Positions 15,233 through 25,630 of a stretch of 34,995 bases of DNA are shown piece after piece. A program made the translations under genes and the position numbers. Each line of letters opens with the position of its first letter. Position 1 is the stretch's first letter. Origin of the DNA: an uncultured Atopobiaceae bacterium (GTDB taxonomy: Bacteria; Actinomycetota; Coriobacteriia; Coriobacteriales; Atopobiaceae); assembly GCA_947599965.1 (NCBI GenBank), contig CANQFP010000008.1, positions 1 through 34,995 of the forward strand, in the 5' to 3' direction. The notes under the pieces are model-generated. The model saw only the letters and a program-made list of their open reading frames with translations. It was not told the DNA's origin and did not search any database.

Positions 15233-17101
15233 CTACCTCGCGATCATGTAGGGCAGGATCGCCAGCAGATACACCGCGATCGCCACGCAAAACGCCACGA
15301 TGCGAAGTACGATGCGCCGCGAATCGCGCCCCGCCTCGTCGCGTCGACGCAGCACGCGCACGTAGACGGGGGCCGTGGCGAAGCTCACGACGAGCGAGAT
15401 CACGGCGGGCACGAGCCCGAAGAGCATGAGGAACGACGTGAGGTTGCCCAAGGTGCCGCCGACGAAGACGGCCACCACCACACCCGAGAGGAGCGCCACG
15501 AGGATGGCGTAGACGATGCCCATGCCGAGCCCGCGCGCGAGGAAGCTCGCGAGCGAGGGCGCGTCCTCGTCGTCCGCGTCGAATTCGATGAAGAACCCCA
15601 CCGAGTAATCGACCATGGCGTCGGCCGCGAGGAGCGCCACCGGCATGAACGCGCAGGTCACAACCCACAAGAGCCACTGGCCCGCGGCGAGCGAGAGGCC
15701 CGCCACGGCCGCCACGCCGATGAGCCAGAAGAAGAACCAGAGCTGGCTTCCGAGAAGCCATGAGAGCGTGTGGCTGCTCTCGTCGGCGCCCGCGTCGCGT
15801 CCGCCGGCGAGCATGAGATCCTCCTCGTGCTCCTCCTGGAGCACCTCGAGGGCGTCGTCCACGGTCACGATGCCGAGGAGCTTGCGATCCTCGTCCACCA
15901 CGGGCAGGGCCAGCAGGTTGTATTTGGAGATGTTCTCGGCCACGTCCTCTTGGTCGTCGTCCGGCGCGCAGGTGACGAGATCCGTCTCCATGAGCTGGCC
16001 GAGGCGCGTGCCGGCGTCTGCGATGAGCAGGCGCCTGAGCGGAAGCACCCCCTGCAGACGCCGCTCGTCGTCGGTCACGTAGAGGTAGTTCACGGTCTCC
16101 AGGTCGTCCACGTCGGCCTTGCGCAGAACCGCGATGGCCTCCTCCACGGTCATCGCCGGCGTGAACGCCGCGAACGACTGGGTCATGATGCGACCCGCCG
16201 TGCTTTCGCGGTACCCGAGCAGCTGGCGGATGGCGCGTTCCTCCTTCACGCCCATGAGGCGAAGGAGTGTCTCGGCCTTGGCGTAGTCGAGCTCGCCCAC
16301 GAGTTCGGCGGCATCGTCCGGATCCATTTCCTGCAGCATGCGGCTCGCCTGGCGCGCGTCCATGTCGTCCACGATCTCGGCGGCCTGGTCCTCGTCGAGC
16401 TCGGCCATGGCGTCCGCGGCCTGCTCGGCGTCGAGCTGGGCGAACACCTGCGCCCGCAGGCGCGGATCCAGCTGCTCGAGGATGTCGGCGATGTCGGCCG
16501 GATGGAGTTCGTCGAGCGTCTTGTGCGTGACCGAGAGCTTCACGTCCTTGAGCTCGCGGTCGATGAGGTCCATGTAGCTCCAGGCGATGAGGCGCTCCTT
16601 GACGGGATGTCCGAGCGCGCTCGCCACGCGACATACGCCGCGCTCGAGCCTCGGCGAGAGCGAGCGCAGGAGCCCGCGGACCCCCACCTCCGCGCCGATG
16701 AGGCGCAGCTGCGTGGAGTCGCCCCCGCCGCGCTCGCCCAGCTTGCTCGGACCGCCCGTATCGGAGAGCTTCAAATCGTTCACGCGCACGACGCGCATGC
16801 CCTTGGTGTCCACGATCTGCTTGTTCAGCAGGTCGCGGGCGATGAGCAGCTCGTCCGGCTGCAAATACGAGAAGCGCACCTGGGCCGCCGGCACCTTCAG
16901 ACGCACGGCCTCGTCGTCGAAATCCGCCACGTACTTGCGCCAGGAGATCATGAACGGCGTCTTGCCGGGCCCCATGAACGCCAGGCTCGTGACCCGCGGA
17001 AACACCTCGCCCGTGGCAATGCCCAGATCGTGGACGGTGCCTATGGAGGTGCCCTCGGAATCGAGCACCGGTATGCCCAGCATGGTGGAGAGATAGATCA
17101 T
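15233..17101 (-). CDS. MgtE-like protein: PRC-barrel + MgtE N-domain + CBS pair + non-canonical membrane domain
   Basis: A 622-aa protein. Residues 1-115 are PRC-barrel-like; about 195-295 is the helical MgtE N-domain (ELHPADIADILEQLDP, MDPDDAAELV); about 300-425 is a CBS pair (TAGRIMTQSF, LPVVDEDRKLLGIVTVDDAL). About 455-620 has roughly five hydrophobic helices, but I do not find the GNAGTQ segment or the conserved pore DP region of canonical MgtE channels. The N-domain/CBS unit is the known cytosolic Mg2+ sensor of MgtE. With the NRMT-type transporter three bases downstream, this protein may sense Mg2+ and gate or regulate that transporter rather than be a channel itself; that is inference. 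The start ATG follows AAGGGAG. Confidence 0.85.
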   Translation of the reverse strand: MIYLSTMLGIPVLDSEGTSIGTVHDLGIATGEVFPRVTSLAFMGPGKTPFMISWRKYVADFDDEAVRLKVPAAQVRFSYLQPDELLIARDLLNKQIVDTKGMRVVRVNDLKLSDTGGPSKLGERGGGDSTQLRLIGAEVGVRGLLRSLSPRLERGVCRVASALGHPVKERLIAWSYMDLIDRELKDVKLSVTHKTLDELHPADIADILEQLDPRLRAQVFAQLDAEQAADAMAELDEDQAAEIVDDMDARQASRMLQEMDPDDAAELVGELDYAKAETLLRLMGVKEERAIRQLLGYRESTAGRIMTQSFAAFTPAMTVEEAIAVLRKADVDDLETVNYLYVTDDERRLQGVLPLRRLLIADAGTRLGQLMETDLVTCAPDDDQEDVAENISKYNLLALPVVDEDRKLLGIVTVDDALEVLQEEHEEDLMLAGGRDAGADESSHTLSWLLGSQLWFFFWLIGVAAVAGLSLAAGQWLLWVVTCAFMPVALLAADAMVDYSVGFFIEFDADDEDAPSLASFLARGLGMGIVYAILVALLSGVVVAVFVGGTLGNLTSFLMLFGLVPAVISLVVSFATAPVYVRVLRRRDEAGRDSRRIVLRIVAFCVAIAVYLLAILPYMIAR

Positions 17102-17243
17102 TCGTGCTCCCTTGCGGCACCCCCCGGGGCGCGTGGAGCACGCCTCAAGGGGTCAGCGACTGTGAGGTCGGGGTTTCATGAAGCCCGCCACATCCCTTCG
17201 TTGCAGTCGGCGACCCGAACGCTCCGAGACCATGCCCGTGAGC

Positions 17244-17260
17244 ACGTGCATTGTACACGT
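17244..17260. promoter_or_regulatory. Palindrome in the divergent promoter region (candidate operator)
   Basis: ACGTG-N7-CACGT lies in the 206-base gap between the MgtE-like (-) and MFS (+) starts. On the minus strand TACAAT, a good -10 box for the MgtE-like gene, lies inside it. The overlap suggests a repressor site, but no adjacent regulator gene is seen. No M-box or other magnesium riboswitch was recognised in the leader. Confidence 0.35.
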
Positions 17261-17307
17261 TGGTGCTGGGTAAAGACTGAGCGTGCTTGCTCGGACGGGG
17301 AGGTTCC

Positions 17308-18831
17308 ATGGCAGATGTCGCGGCGAACGCTCCGTCTCGAGCGGAAGGGGATCCCGGGGTCGCGCCGACCCCCGCGCCCGCCGCTGACGGTGCGCTCGAC
17401 GCCGTGCCCGGTGCCTCGAGCGACCCCAACCGCATCTCCAAGCCCACGCTCATCATGCTCTTCGCGCTCATCAGCTGCACGTTCAGCGGCTCGTTCACGC
17501 AGGTCATGATGAACATCGCGCTCACGGACGTCTCGCATCGCTTCGGCATCGACCTCACCACGGCCAACTGGGTGGTCATCGGCTACAACGTCATGGCGGG
17601 CACGGCCATCTGCGCGGCGGCGCCGCTCCTTCGCAAGCTGGGCTTTCGCGGGGTATGCCGCTTGGGCGCCGCCTGCCTCGTCGTGGGCAGCGTCATCGGG
17701 CTCTTCGCCGTGGACTTCTGGATGCTCGTGGGCGCGCGCCTTAGCCAGGCCATCGCCGGCGGGCTCTTCTTCCCGCTCGTCACCACCGCCATCGAGGCCA
17801 TCGTGCCCAAGCGCCACCAAGGCACGCTCTTCGCGGTGAACTCCGGGTGCATCGGCATCGGGCAGGCCGTGGGGCCGCTCGTCACGGGCGCCATCCTCAC
17901 GAGCATCGGCCTCAGCTGGACCTTCATCTGCCCGCTCGTGCTCGGCATCTACCTCTTCGTGGCGAGCTTCACCATGATCGTGAACGTCGAAGCGCTCCGG
18001 CGAGCTCCCATCGACGTGCCCTCGCTCTTCATCGCCTTCGTGGGTCTCGCCGTGCTCATGTACGGATTCTCCGAGATCACGCACTACGTGCTTCCGGCGC
18101 TCGCGTGCGTCGGCTGCGGCGTGGCGGTGCTCGCGCTCTTCGCCTGGCGGCAGCTCCGCAGCCTGCCGCGCGCGGGCAAGCGGGCGCTCCTCGACGTGAG
18201 CGTGCTCGGCATCGGCACCTACACGGTCGGGCTCCTCCTCATCATGCTGGGCATGATGGCGGTCATCTCCATGGGGCTCCTCCTGCCGCTCTACTACGAG
18301 GGCACGGCGAGCATGAGTGCCTTCGAGGCGGGCGTGTTCATCTGCTTCCCGCTCGTGGTCTACGGGCTCGTATCCATGGTGGCGGGGCGGCTCTTCGATC
18401 GGCATCCTCAGCTCCCGCTCACGAGCTTCGGGTTCGCGACGATCCTCGTCGGGCTCATCGCCATCCACTTCGTGGCGGAAACCGGCAGCGTATGGGGCGT
18501 GTTCGCCTGCTCGTTCATCGTGTACACGGGCGTGAGCTTCATCGTGCCGCCGGCCAAGGCGTCCGAGATGGCGGCGCTCCCGGCCGAGAAGATCTCGGAC
18601 GGGGCCTCCGTGAACTCGACCATGGTGCAGATCGCGGAGAGCTTCGGCGCGGCGCTCTTCGTCGGCGTGCTCTCGGCCGACGTGAGCCGCCTCACCGCCG
18701 CCGGCACCTCGCGCGCCGCCGCCTACGCGCATGGTTTCTCCGACACCATCTGGATCTCGATCGTCTTCGCGGCCTTCGCGCTCATCCTCGCCATCGCCTA
18801 CCGCATCCGCTCTCGCAAGCGCGCCGCCTGA
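17308..18831 (+). CDS. MFS transporter, DHA2-like (14-TM drug/H+ antiporter type)
   Basis: A 507-aa membrane protein with a disordered N-terminal ~45 residues rich in Ala/Pro/Asp, then about 14 predicted hydrophobic helices. The segment NWVVIGYNVMAGTAICAAAP and the loop before GARLSQAIAGGLFFPL are typical of the DHA2 branch (EmrB/QacA-like). The TM5-like segment GIGQAVGPLVTGAIL matches antiporter motif C (GxxxGPxxGG type). Proton-driven export of drugs or metabolites is the family function; the substrate is unknown. The ATG at 17308 is chosen for GGGGAGG upstream, over an in-frame TTG at 17287. Confidence 0.88.
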   Translation: MADVAANAPSRAEGDPGVAPTPAPAADGALDAVPGASSDPNRISKPTLIMLFALISCTFSGSFTQVMMNIALTDVSHRFGIDLTTANWVVIGYNVMAGTAICAAAPLLRKLGFRGVCRLGAACLVVGSVIGLFAVDFWMLVGARLSQAIAGGLFFPLVTTAIEAIVPKRHQGTLFAVNSGCIGIGQAVGPLVTGAILTSIGLSWTFICPLVLGIYLFVASFTMIVNVEALRRAPIDVPSLFIAFVGLAVLMYGFSEITHYVLPALACVGCGVAVLALFAWRQLRSLPRAGKRALLDVSVLGIGTYTVGLLLIMLGMMAVISMGLLLPLYYEGTASMSAFEAGVFICFPLVVYGLVSMVAGRLFDRHPQLPLTSFGFATILVGLIAIHFVAETGSVWGVFACSFIVYTGVSFIVPPAKASEMAALPAEKISDGASVNSTMVQIAESFGAALFVGVLSADVSRLTAAGTSRAAAYAHGFSDTIWISIVFAAFALILAIAYRIRSRKRAA

Positions 18832-18860
18832 ACCGCTGCTTTCCTCTCGCGCGTTTGCGG

Positions 18861-19047
18861 GCGAGGACTATATGGTCTCCCTCACTCGGCTCACGCCTGC
18901 ATCGTCGTCCAGCTCGTACGGCTGCGTTCGAGGGTGACACACCTCAGATGGCCTCGGACTCGGTATCGGCGGACCACTCCTTGAGTGCCTCTCACTCCGC
19001 CTGCCAACCGGGCTTCCGCAGAGTTCGAGAGACCATATAGTCCTCGC
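18861..19047. repeat. 187-bp segment bounded by perfect 19-bp inverted repeats
   Basis: GCGAGGACTATATGGTCTC (18861-18879) is exactly inverted at 19029-19047. Flanks also match imperfectly (GTTTG before the left arm, CAAAC after the right arm), extending the similarity to about 27 bp. The interior shows no ORF. It could be a small non-autonomous element (MITE-like), a pair of operator sites, or a structured RNA. No target-site duplication could be recognised. Confidence 0.75.
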
Positions 19048-19107
19048 TTCAAACCGTGTGCCCCGCTCTCAAACCTCGCGGATTGAAAACAGCGAGAGCC
19101 CACCCAC

Positions 19108-19131
19108 CCGTAAGCATGTGGTTTCTTACGG
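19108..19131. promoter_or_regulatory. Inverted repeat upstream of Bce-like operon
   Basis: CCGTAAG (19108-19114) and CTTACGG (19125-19131) form a perfect 7-bp inverted repeat with a 10-nt spacer. It abuts the direct repeat at 19128-19148. It may be an operator or the stem of a short terminator for upstream transcription. Confidence 0.4.
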
Positions 19132-19148
19132 AAGTGTCACGGAGGTGT
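19128..19148 (+). promoter_or_regulatory. Tandem direct repeat with 11-bp period: candidate OmpR-type regulator site
   Basis: ACGGAAGTGT (19128-19137) and ACGGAGGTGT (19139-19148) are 9/10 identical with starts 11 bp apart. That spacing is typical for tandem OmpR/PhoB-family response-regulator binding. It lies 71 bases upstream of the first gene of an operon that encodes such a regulator (22411-23094), so autoregulation is a natural reading. Confidence 0.5.
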
Positions 19149-19218
19149 TAGCTCGATCGATGGCTCGGGCGAGCGCGAGCTCCGACCATGGGGTCACACC
19201 CCGAGGATTGGAGCTTCC

Positions 19219-19359
19219 ATGAGAAACGCAGGCGGTTTCTTCGCGCTGAACGACGCGGCGCTTCGAGATGACATGACCTTCGGTGAACGCGTGCGGTGGC
19301 TCGTGCTCATGCTCGGGCTCGGAGCGGCCGCGCTCGTGGCACTCTGGGCGTGCCGGTAG
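19219..19359 (+). CDS. Small membrane protein, 46 aa, first gene of the Bce-like operon
   Basis: A short ORF starting MRNAGGFFALNDAALRDD with one hydrophobic helix (about residues 27-45, WLVLMLGLGAAALVALWAC) and a TAG stop. A GGAG lies upstream at workable spacing, and its stop is 12 bases before the ATPase start, with the ATPase ribosome-binding site GGGGAGG in the gap. Codon use matches the neighbours. It may be an accessory subunit or sensor peptide for the transporter. No family is recognised; a non-coding leader is the alternative. Confidence 0.55.
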   Translation: MRNAGGFFALNDAALRDDMTFGERVRWLVLMLGLGAAALVALWACR

Positions 19360-19371
19360 GGGAGGTGACGC

Positions 19372-20184
19372 ATGAGGCCAACGCGACCCGATCAGACGCT
19401 CTTCGACCCCGCTCGCGCGGCGGTGCTCGAAGTCCGCGACCTCGAGAAGACCTACGGCGGCGGACGGAGCCAGGCCACGCGAGCGCTCGCGGGCGTGAGC
19501 TTTTCCGTGGCGGCCGGTGAGACCGTCGCCATCATGGGGCCCTCGGGCTCGGGCAAGACGACGCTCTTGAACTGCATCGCCACCATCGATCGCCCCACGG
19601 CGGGCTCCGTTTGGGTGGACGGGCTCGATGTGACGCGGCTCTCCGCGAGGAAGCTCGCCGAATTCAGGCGCACCAAGCTCGGATTCGTGTTCCAGGATTC
19701 GAACCTGCTGGACACCCTCACCTGCGGGGAGAACATCGCGCTCACCCTCACCATCGATCGGGTGTCGCCGGCCTCGGTGCGCCCGCTCGTGGACGACGTG
19801 GCCGCCGCGCTCGGCGTCTCGGACGTGCTCAGCCGCTACCCCTATCAGGTCAGCGGCGGGCAAGCCCAGCGCGTGGCGTGTGCCCGGGCGGTCGTGGGCA
19901 ACCCGGCGCTCGTGCTCGCCGACGAGCCCACGGGCTCGCTCGATTCGCGATCCGCGAAGCTCCTGCTCGAGTGCTTCGAGCGGCTGAACGTGGAGCGCGG
20001 CGCCACCATCTGCATGGTCACCCACGATTCCTTTGCCGCGAGCTACTGCCAACGCGTGCTCTTCATCCGCGATGGCAAGCTCTTCGCCGAGCTCAGGCGA
20101 GGTGATGCACCCCGGCGCGCCTTCTTCGAGAAGATCATGGCCCAGGTGGCCCAGATCGGCGGGGGCGAGGCCGATGTACTGTAG
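19372..20184 (+). CDS. ABC transporter ATP-binding protein (BceA/LolD-like)
   Basis: A 270-aa ATPase of the MacB/LolD/BceA branch. Walker A GPSGSGKT (56-63), Q-loop Gln108 in FVFQDSNLL, signature VSGGQAQR (160-167), Walker B LVLADEP (180-186) and H-loop VTHD are all intact. LDSRSAK and the long linker near TLTCGENIAL are typical of BceA-type antimicrobial-peptide detoxification transporters. The stop overlaps the start of the permease gene by 11 bases. ATP hydrolysis drives the type VII (mechanotransmitter) permease next door; the substrate is unknown. Confidence 0.92.
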   Translation: MRPTRPDQTLFDPARAAVLEVRDLEKTYGGGRSQATRALAGVSFSVAAGETVAIMGPSGSGKTTLLNCIATIDRPTAGSVWVDGLDVTRLSARKLAEFRRTKLGFVFQDSNLLDTLTCGENIALTLTIDRVSPASVRPLVDDVAAALGVSDVLSRYPYQVSGGQAQRVACARAVVGNPALVLADEPTGSLDSRSAKLLLECFERLNVERGATICMVTHDSFAASYCQRVLFIRDGKLFAELRRGDAPRRAFFEKIMAQVAQIGGGEADVL

Positions 20185-22393
20185 GCTCGCTTGGGGCAAC
20201 GTCCGCACGTCCTTCCGCGACTACGGCATCTACCTCATCACCATCGCCTTCGGCGTGGCGGTGTTCTACGCCTTCAACACCATCGGCGAGCAGACGGCGT
20301 TCCTCTCGCAATCCACGAGCGAGGTGCTCAAGCTGCTCGCCACCTTCATGGGCGGGCTCACGGTCTTCCTCGCCTGCGTCCTCGGCTTCCTCATGGTCTA
20401 CGCGAACAACTTCCTCGTGCGGCGCAGGAAGCGCGAGATCGGCCTCTATCAGGTGCTCGGCATGACCAAGCGGCAGGTCTCGGTCGTGATCTGCCTCGAG
20501 TGCGGCATCGCGAGCCTCCTCGCCTATGCCATCGGCCTCGGCCTCGGCGTCCTGCTCTCGCAGTTCCTCATCTTCGTGACGGCGGCGCTCTTCAACGACA
20601 CCATCAGCCAGTTCGGCTTCATCTTCTCCGAGGCGGGGCTCTGGTACTCGGCGATCTGCTTCGGCTTCATGTTCGTCGTGACGCTCCTCTTCGACATCGC
20701 CATCGTGGGCAAGGTGAAGATCGTCGACCTCATGCAGGGCGAGCGACGCGTCGAGAGCCAGCGGGTGCGGCCGGTGTGGCTCTGCTCGATCATCGCCGTG
20801 GCCGGCATCGTCATCCTCGGCATCGCCTACTGGCGCCTGCTCACGGACGGGCTGCCGGTCTTCCTCGACGCCGAGGGGGAGATGGTGCCCTTCGCCGTCA
20901 CGACCGCGCTCTGCGTGGTGGGGACGCTCGCGCTCTTCTGGGGCCTGCCGACGCCCGCCATGGCCATCTGCCGGCACGTCAAGGGCTACTACCTGCGCGA
21001 TCTCCACCTCTTCACCGTGCGCCAGGTGGCGAGTCGCGTGAACTCGAGCGCGATCGCCATGGGGGCGACCGCCCTCGTGCTCTTCCTCGCCATGACGAGC
21101 GTGACGGGCGGCATGTCCATCGCGAGCGGGCTCAACCTGAGCCTCGAGAACGGCTCGCCCTACACCGCCACGGTCGTGTTCTCCTATGCGGGGCGCGGCG
21201 GCCCCGCCACCATGGGCCTGAGCGATCTCGACGGGGCGGAGATCGAATCCACCTCGCACCCCGCGGACGTGGCGAGCTGGTTCGAGGAGGCCTTCGCGTC
21301 CGTGCAGGGCGACGTGGGGGCGCAGAACCAGGTGGACGTCTACGAGTCGGTGCCCGAAGACGTCGAGCCGGACGACGGGACCTACGCCACGTACGGCTAT
21401 CCCACGCTCGGAGCGTTCGGCGAGGTTTCGGGAATGGAGCTTCCGCAGGGCGTGACCGAGCAGGTGCATGCGGAGCTGCAGGTGATTCCGCTCTCCGAGT
21501 ACAACGGCACGCGCGCGATCCTCGGCATGGAGCCCGTGGAGCTCGATCCGAACACGTACCTCTTCCTCTCGAACCTCGGGCCCAAGCTCTCCGCCTACTT
21601 CGACGCCGGCCTCGCCGCCGGAATCCGCTTCACCGTGGGCGGGCGTGAGCTGGTGCCCGCCGAGGCGCGGGTGATCAAGGACAAGTCGGCCGCGCTCTAC
21701 GACGCATCCTACGGCTCGAACACGGGCACGCTCGTGGTGGCGGACGAGCTGGTGGAGGGGCTTCCGCTCCACGCCTCCATCCTGCAGATCCAAGCCGTGC
21801 CCGGCGCCGAGGACGCGCTCGACGAGGAGATGCGCGAGATCTCGAACGACCTCTTCGTGGGCTACGTGGACGACCAGTACACCTTGGGCGACGGGCGCGT
21901 GAACCCCTTCCTCTACGTGGACGGAGAGCCCGTGGCCTTCTACTCGATGATCTCCACCCGCGCGGACGCCGTCGAGACGAGCGCCACGATGACCGGCATC
22001 ATCGGCTACCTCGCCACCTACATCGGGTTCGTGCTCGTGGTGGGCTGCGCCGCCATCCTCGCCATCCAGCAGCTCTCGCAGGCGGCCGATTCGCTCGGAC
22101 GCTACCGGCTCCTCCACGAGATCGGCGCACCCGCGCAGCAGGTGGACCGCTCGGTCCTCTCCCAGACGGCGCTCAGCTTCGGCTTCCCGCTCCTCGTGGG
22201 GTTCTGCCATTCGATCGTGGCGCTCACCGTGCTCGCGGAGGTCATGGCCCTGCTCACGCCCGTGGACGTGACGAGCTCCATCGGCCTCACGGCGGCCATC
22301 TTCGTCCTCGTCTACGGCGGCTACTTCCTCGCCACCTACCTCATGGCGAGGCGCTTGGCGGACGCGCGCTACCTCGGCCTTCGCACGGGCTGA
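20174..22393 (+). CDS. FtsX-like ABC permease (BceB-type)
   Basis: A 739-aa protein with TM1 near residues 15-35, further helices up to about residue 310, a large extracellular region (roughly 325-605), and three or more C-terminal helices from about 605. The segment MVYANNFLVRRRKREIGLYQ followed by VLGMTKRQVS is the FtsX/BceB cytosolic coupling signature. BceB family permeases carry a large extracellular domain that recognises peptide antibiotics or lipid II-cycle intermediates and signals to a BceS kinase; here that region is about 280 residues. The start overlaps the ATPase gene end; an upstream in-frame start at 20033 would lie inside the ATPase and is rejected. Confidence 0.9.
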   Translation: MYCRLAWGNVRTSFRDYGIYLITIAFGVAVFYAFNTIGEQTAFLSQSTSEVLKLLATFMGGLTVFLACVLGFLMVYANNFLVRRRKREIGLYQVLGMTKRQVSVVICLECGIASLLAYAIGLGLGVLLSQFLIFVTAALFNDTISQFGFIFSEAGLWYSAICFGFMFVVTLLFDIAIVGKVKIVDLMQGERRVESQRVRPVWLCSIIAVAGIVILGIAYWRLLTDGLPVFLDAEGEMVPFAVTTALCVVGTLALFWGLPTPAMAICRHVKGYYLRDLHLFTVRQVASRVNSSAIAMGATALVLFLAMTSVTGGMSIASGLNLSLENGSPYTATVVFSYAGRGGPATMGLSDLDGAEIESTSHPADVASWFEEAFASVQGDVGAQNQVDVYESVPEDVEPDDGTYATYGYPTLGAFGEVSGMELPQGVTEQVHAELQVIPLSEYNGTRAILGMEPVELDPNTYLFLSNLGPKLSAYFDAGLAAGIRFTVGGRELVPAEARVIKDKSAALYDASYGSNTGTLVVADELVEGLPLHASILQIQAVPGAEDALDEEMREISNDLFVGYVDDQYTLGDGRVNPFLYVDGEPVAFYSMISTRADAVETSATMTGIIGYLATYIGFVLVVGCAAILAIQQLSQAADSLGRYRLLHEIGAPAQQVDRSVLSQTALSFGFPLLVGFCHSIVALTVLAEVMALLTPVDVTSSIGLTAAIFVLVYGGYFLATYLMARRLADARYLGLRTG

Positions 22394-22410
22394 AACGCTA
22401 GAGTGGAGCC

Positions 22411-23094
22411 ATGGCCCGCGTCTGCGTCATAGAGGACGAACCGATTGCCCGGGAGGCGCTCTCCGCGCTGCTCGGGCGATCGGGCCATGAGGCGTTCGCG
22501 CCGACGGAGTTCGAGGATGTCGTGGGGCGGGTGCGCGATGCGGCGCCCGACCTCGTGCTCCTCGACCTCACACTACCGGTGCGCGACGGGGTCTCCGTGC
22601 TGAGGGAGCTGCGTGCGAGCGAGGAGACGGCCGCGACGCCCGTCATCTGCGTCACGAGCCGCACGGACGAGCTCGACGAGGTGAACGCCATGGGGCTCGG
22701 CGCCGACGATTACGTGACGAAGCCCTTCTCGCCGGCCGTCCTGCTCGCGCACGTGGAGGCGCTCCTCAGGCGCAGCTGCGCGCCCCGGGCGTGGCGCCTC
22801 ACCTTCGGCCCCATCGTCCTCGACGTGGCATCCGCCGAGCTCTCGGGGCCTGCGGGCCGTCTCACGCTCACGAAGAACGAGCTTCGGCTCCTTGCGCTCC
22901 TTCTGAGAAACGCCGGTGCCGTGGTCTCGCGGCAGGCGCTCATGGCGGAGCTCTGGGGCCAGGACGCCTTCGTGGACGACAACACGCTCACGGTGAACGT
23001 GAACCGCCTGCGCCACTCGCTCGCGGAGGTGGGGGCCGAGGGGCTCCTCACCACGCATCGCGGGCTCGGCTATTCGGTTCGCGGAGAGGAGTAG
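22411..23094 (+). CDS. OmpR/PhoB-family response regulator
   Basis: A 227-aa protein: receiver domain (1-115) with acidic pocket (Asp9), phospho-acceptor Asp52 in LLDLTLP, switch Thr82 and Lys104 in YVTKPFS; then a winged-helix Trans_reg_C domain (about 130-225) with LTKNELRLLALL and NVNRLRHSL, ending THRGLGYSV. It is the partner of the kinase at 25630-26703, although the uvrA-like gene separates them. It probably binds the 11-bp-spaced repeat at 19128-19148 and activates its own operon; this is inference from position and motif spacing. The start is 17 bases after the permease stop. Confidence 0.93.
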   Translation: MARVCVIEDEPIAREALSALLGRSGHEAFAPTEFEDVVGRVRDAAPDLVLLDLTLPVRDGVSVLRELRASEETAATPVICVTSRTDELDEVNAMGLGADDYVTKPFSPAVLLAHVEALLRRSCAPRAWRLTFGPIVLDVASAELSGPAGRLTLTKNELRLLALLLRNAGAVVSRQALMAELWGQDAFVDDNTLTVNVNRLRHSLAEVGAEGLLTTHRGLGYSVRGEE

Positions 23095-23098
23095 CGCC

Positions 23099-25629
<2,531 letters not shown>

Positions 25630-25630
<1 letters not shown>

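Larger units (their letters stand above)
18832..19218. other. 387-bp gene-free stretch upstream of the Bce-like operon
   Basis: No credible ORF. It contains the inverted-repeat-bounded segment 18861-19047, the palindrome 19108-19131 and the direct repeat 19128-19148 (entered separately). It probably holds the 3' end of the MFS transcript and the operon promoter. Confidence 0.6.

Noticed and set aside
14064-17141. Minus-strand frame of about 1000 codons across the NRAMP and MgtE-like genes
   Set aside because: It is Arg/Gly/His-rich shadow sequence. The two real genes in another frame carry clear NRAMP and MgtE/CBS motifs and a coupled stop/start.
17102-17307. Possible M-box magnesium riboswitch upstream of the MgtE-like gene
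   Set aside because: No M-box core could be recognised on the minus strand, only a small palindrome and a -10 box.
20033-20173. Extended start for the permease at 20033
   Set aside because: It would lie entirely within the ATPase coding sequence in another frame. The ATG at 20174 gives the standard MYCRLAWGN-type permease N-terminus and a usual short overlap.
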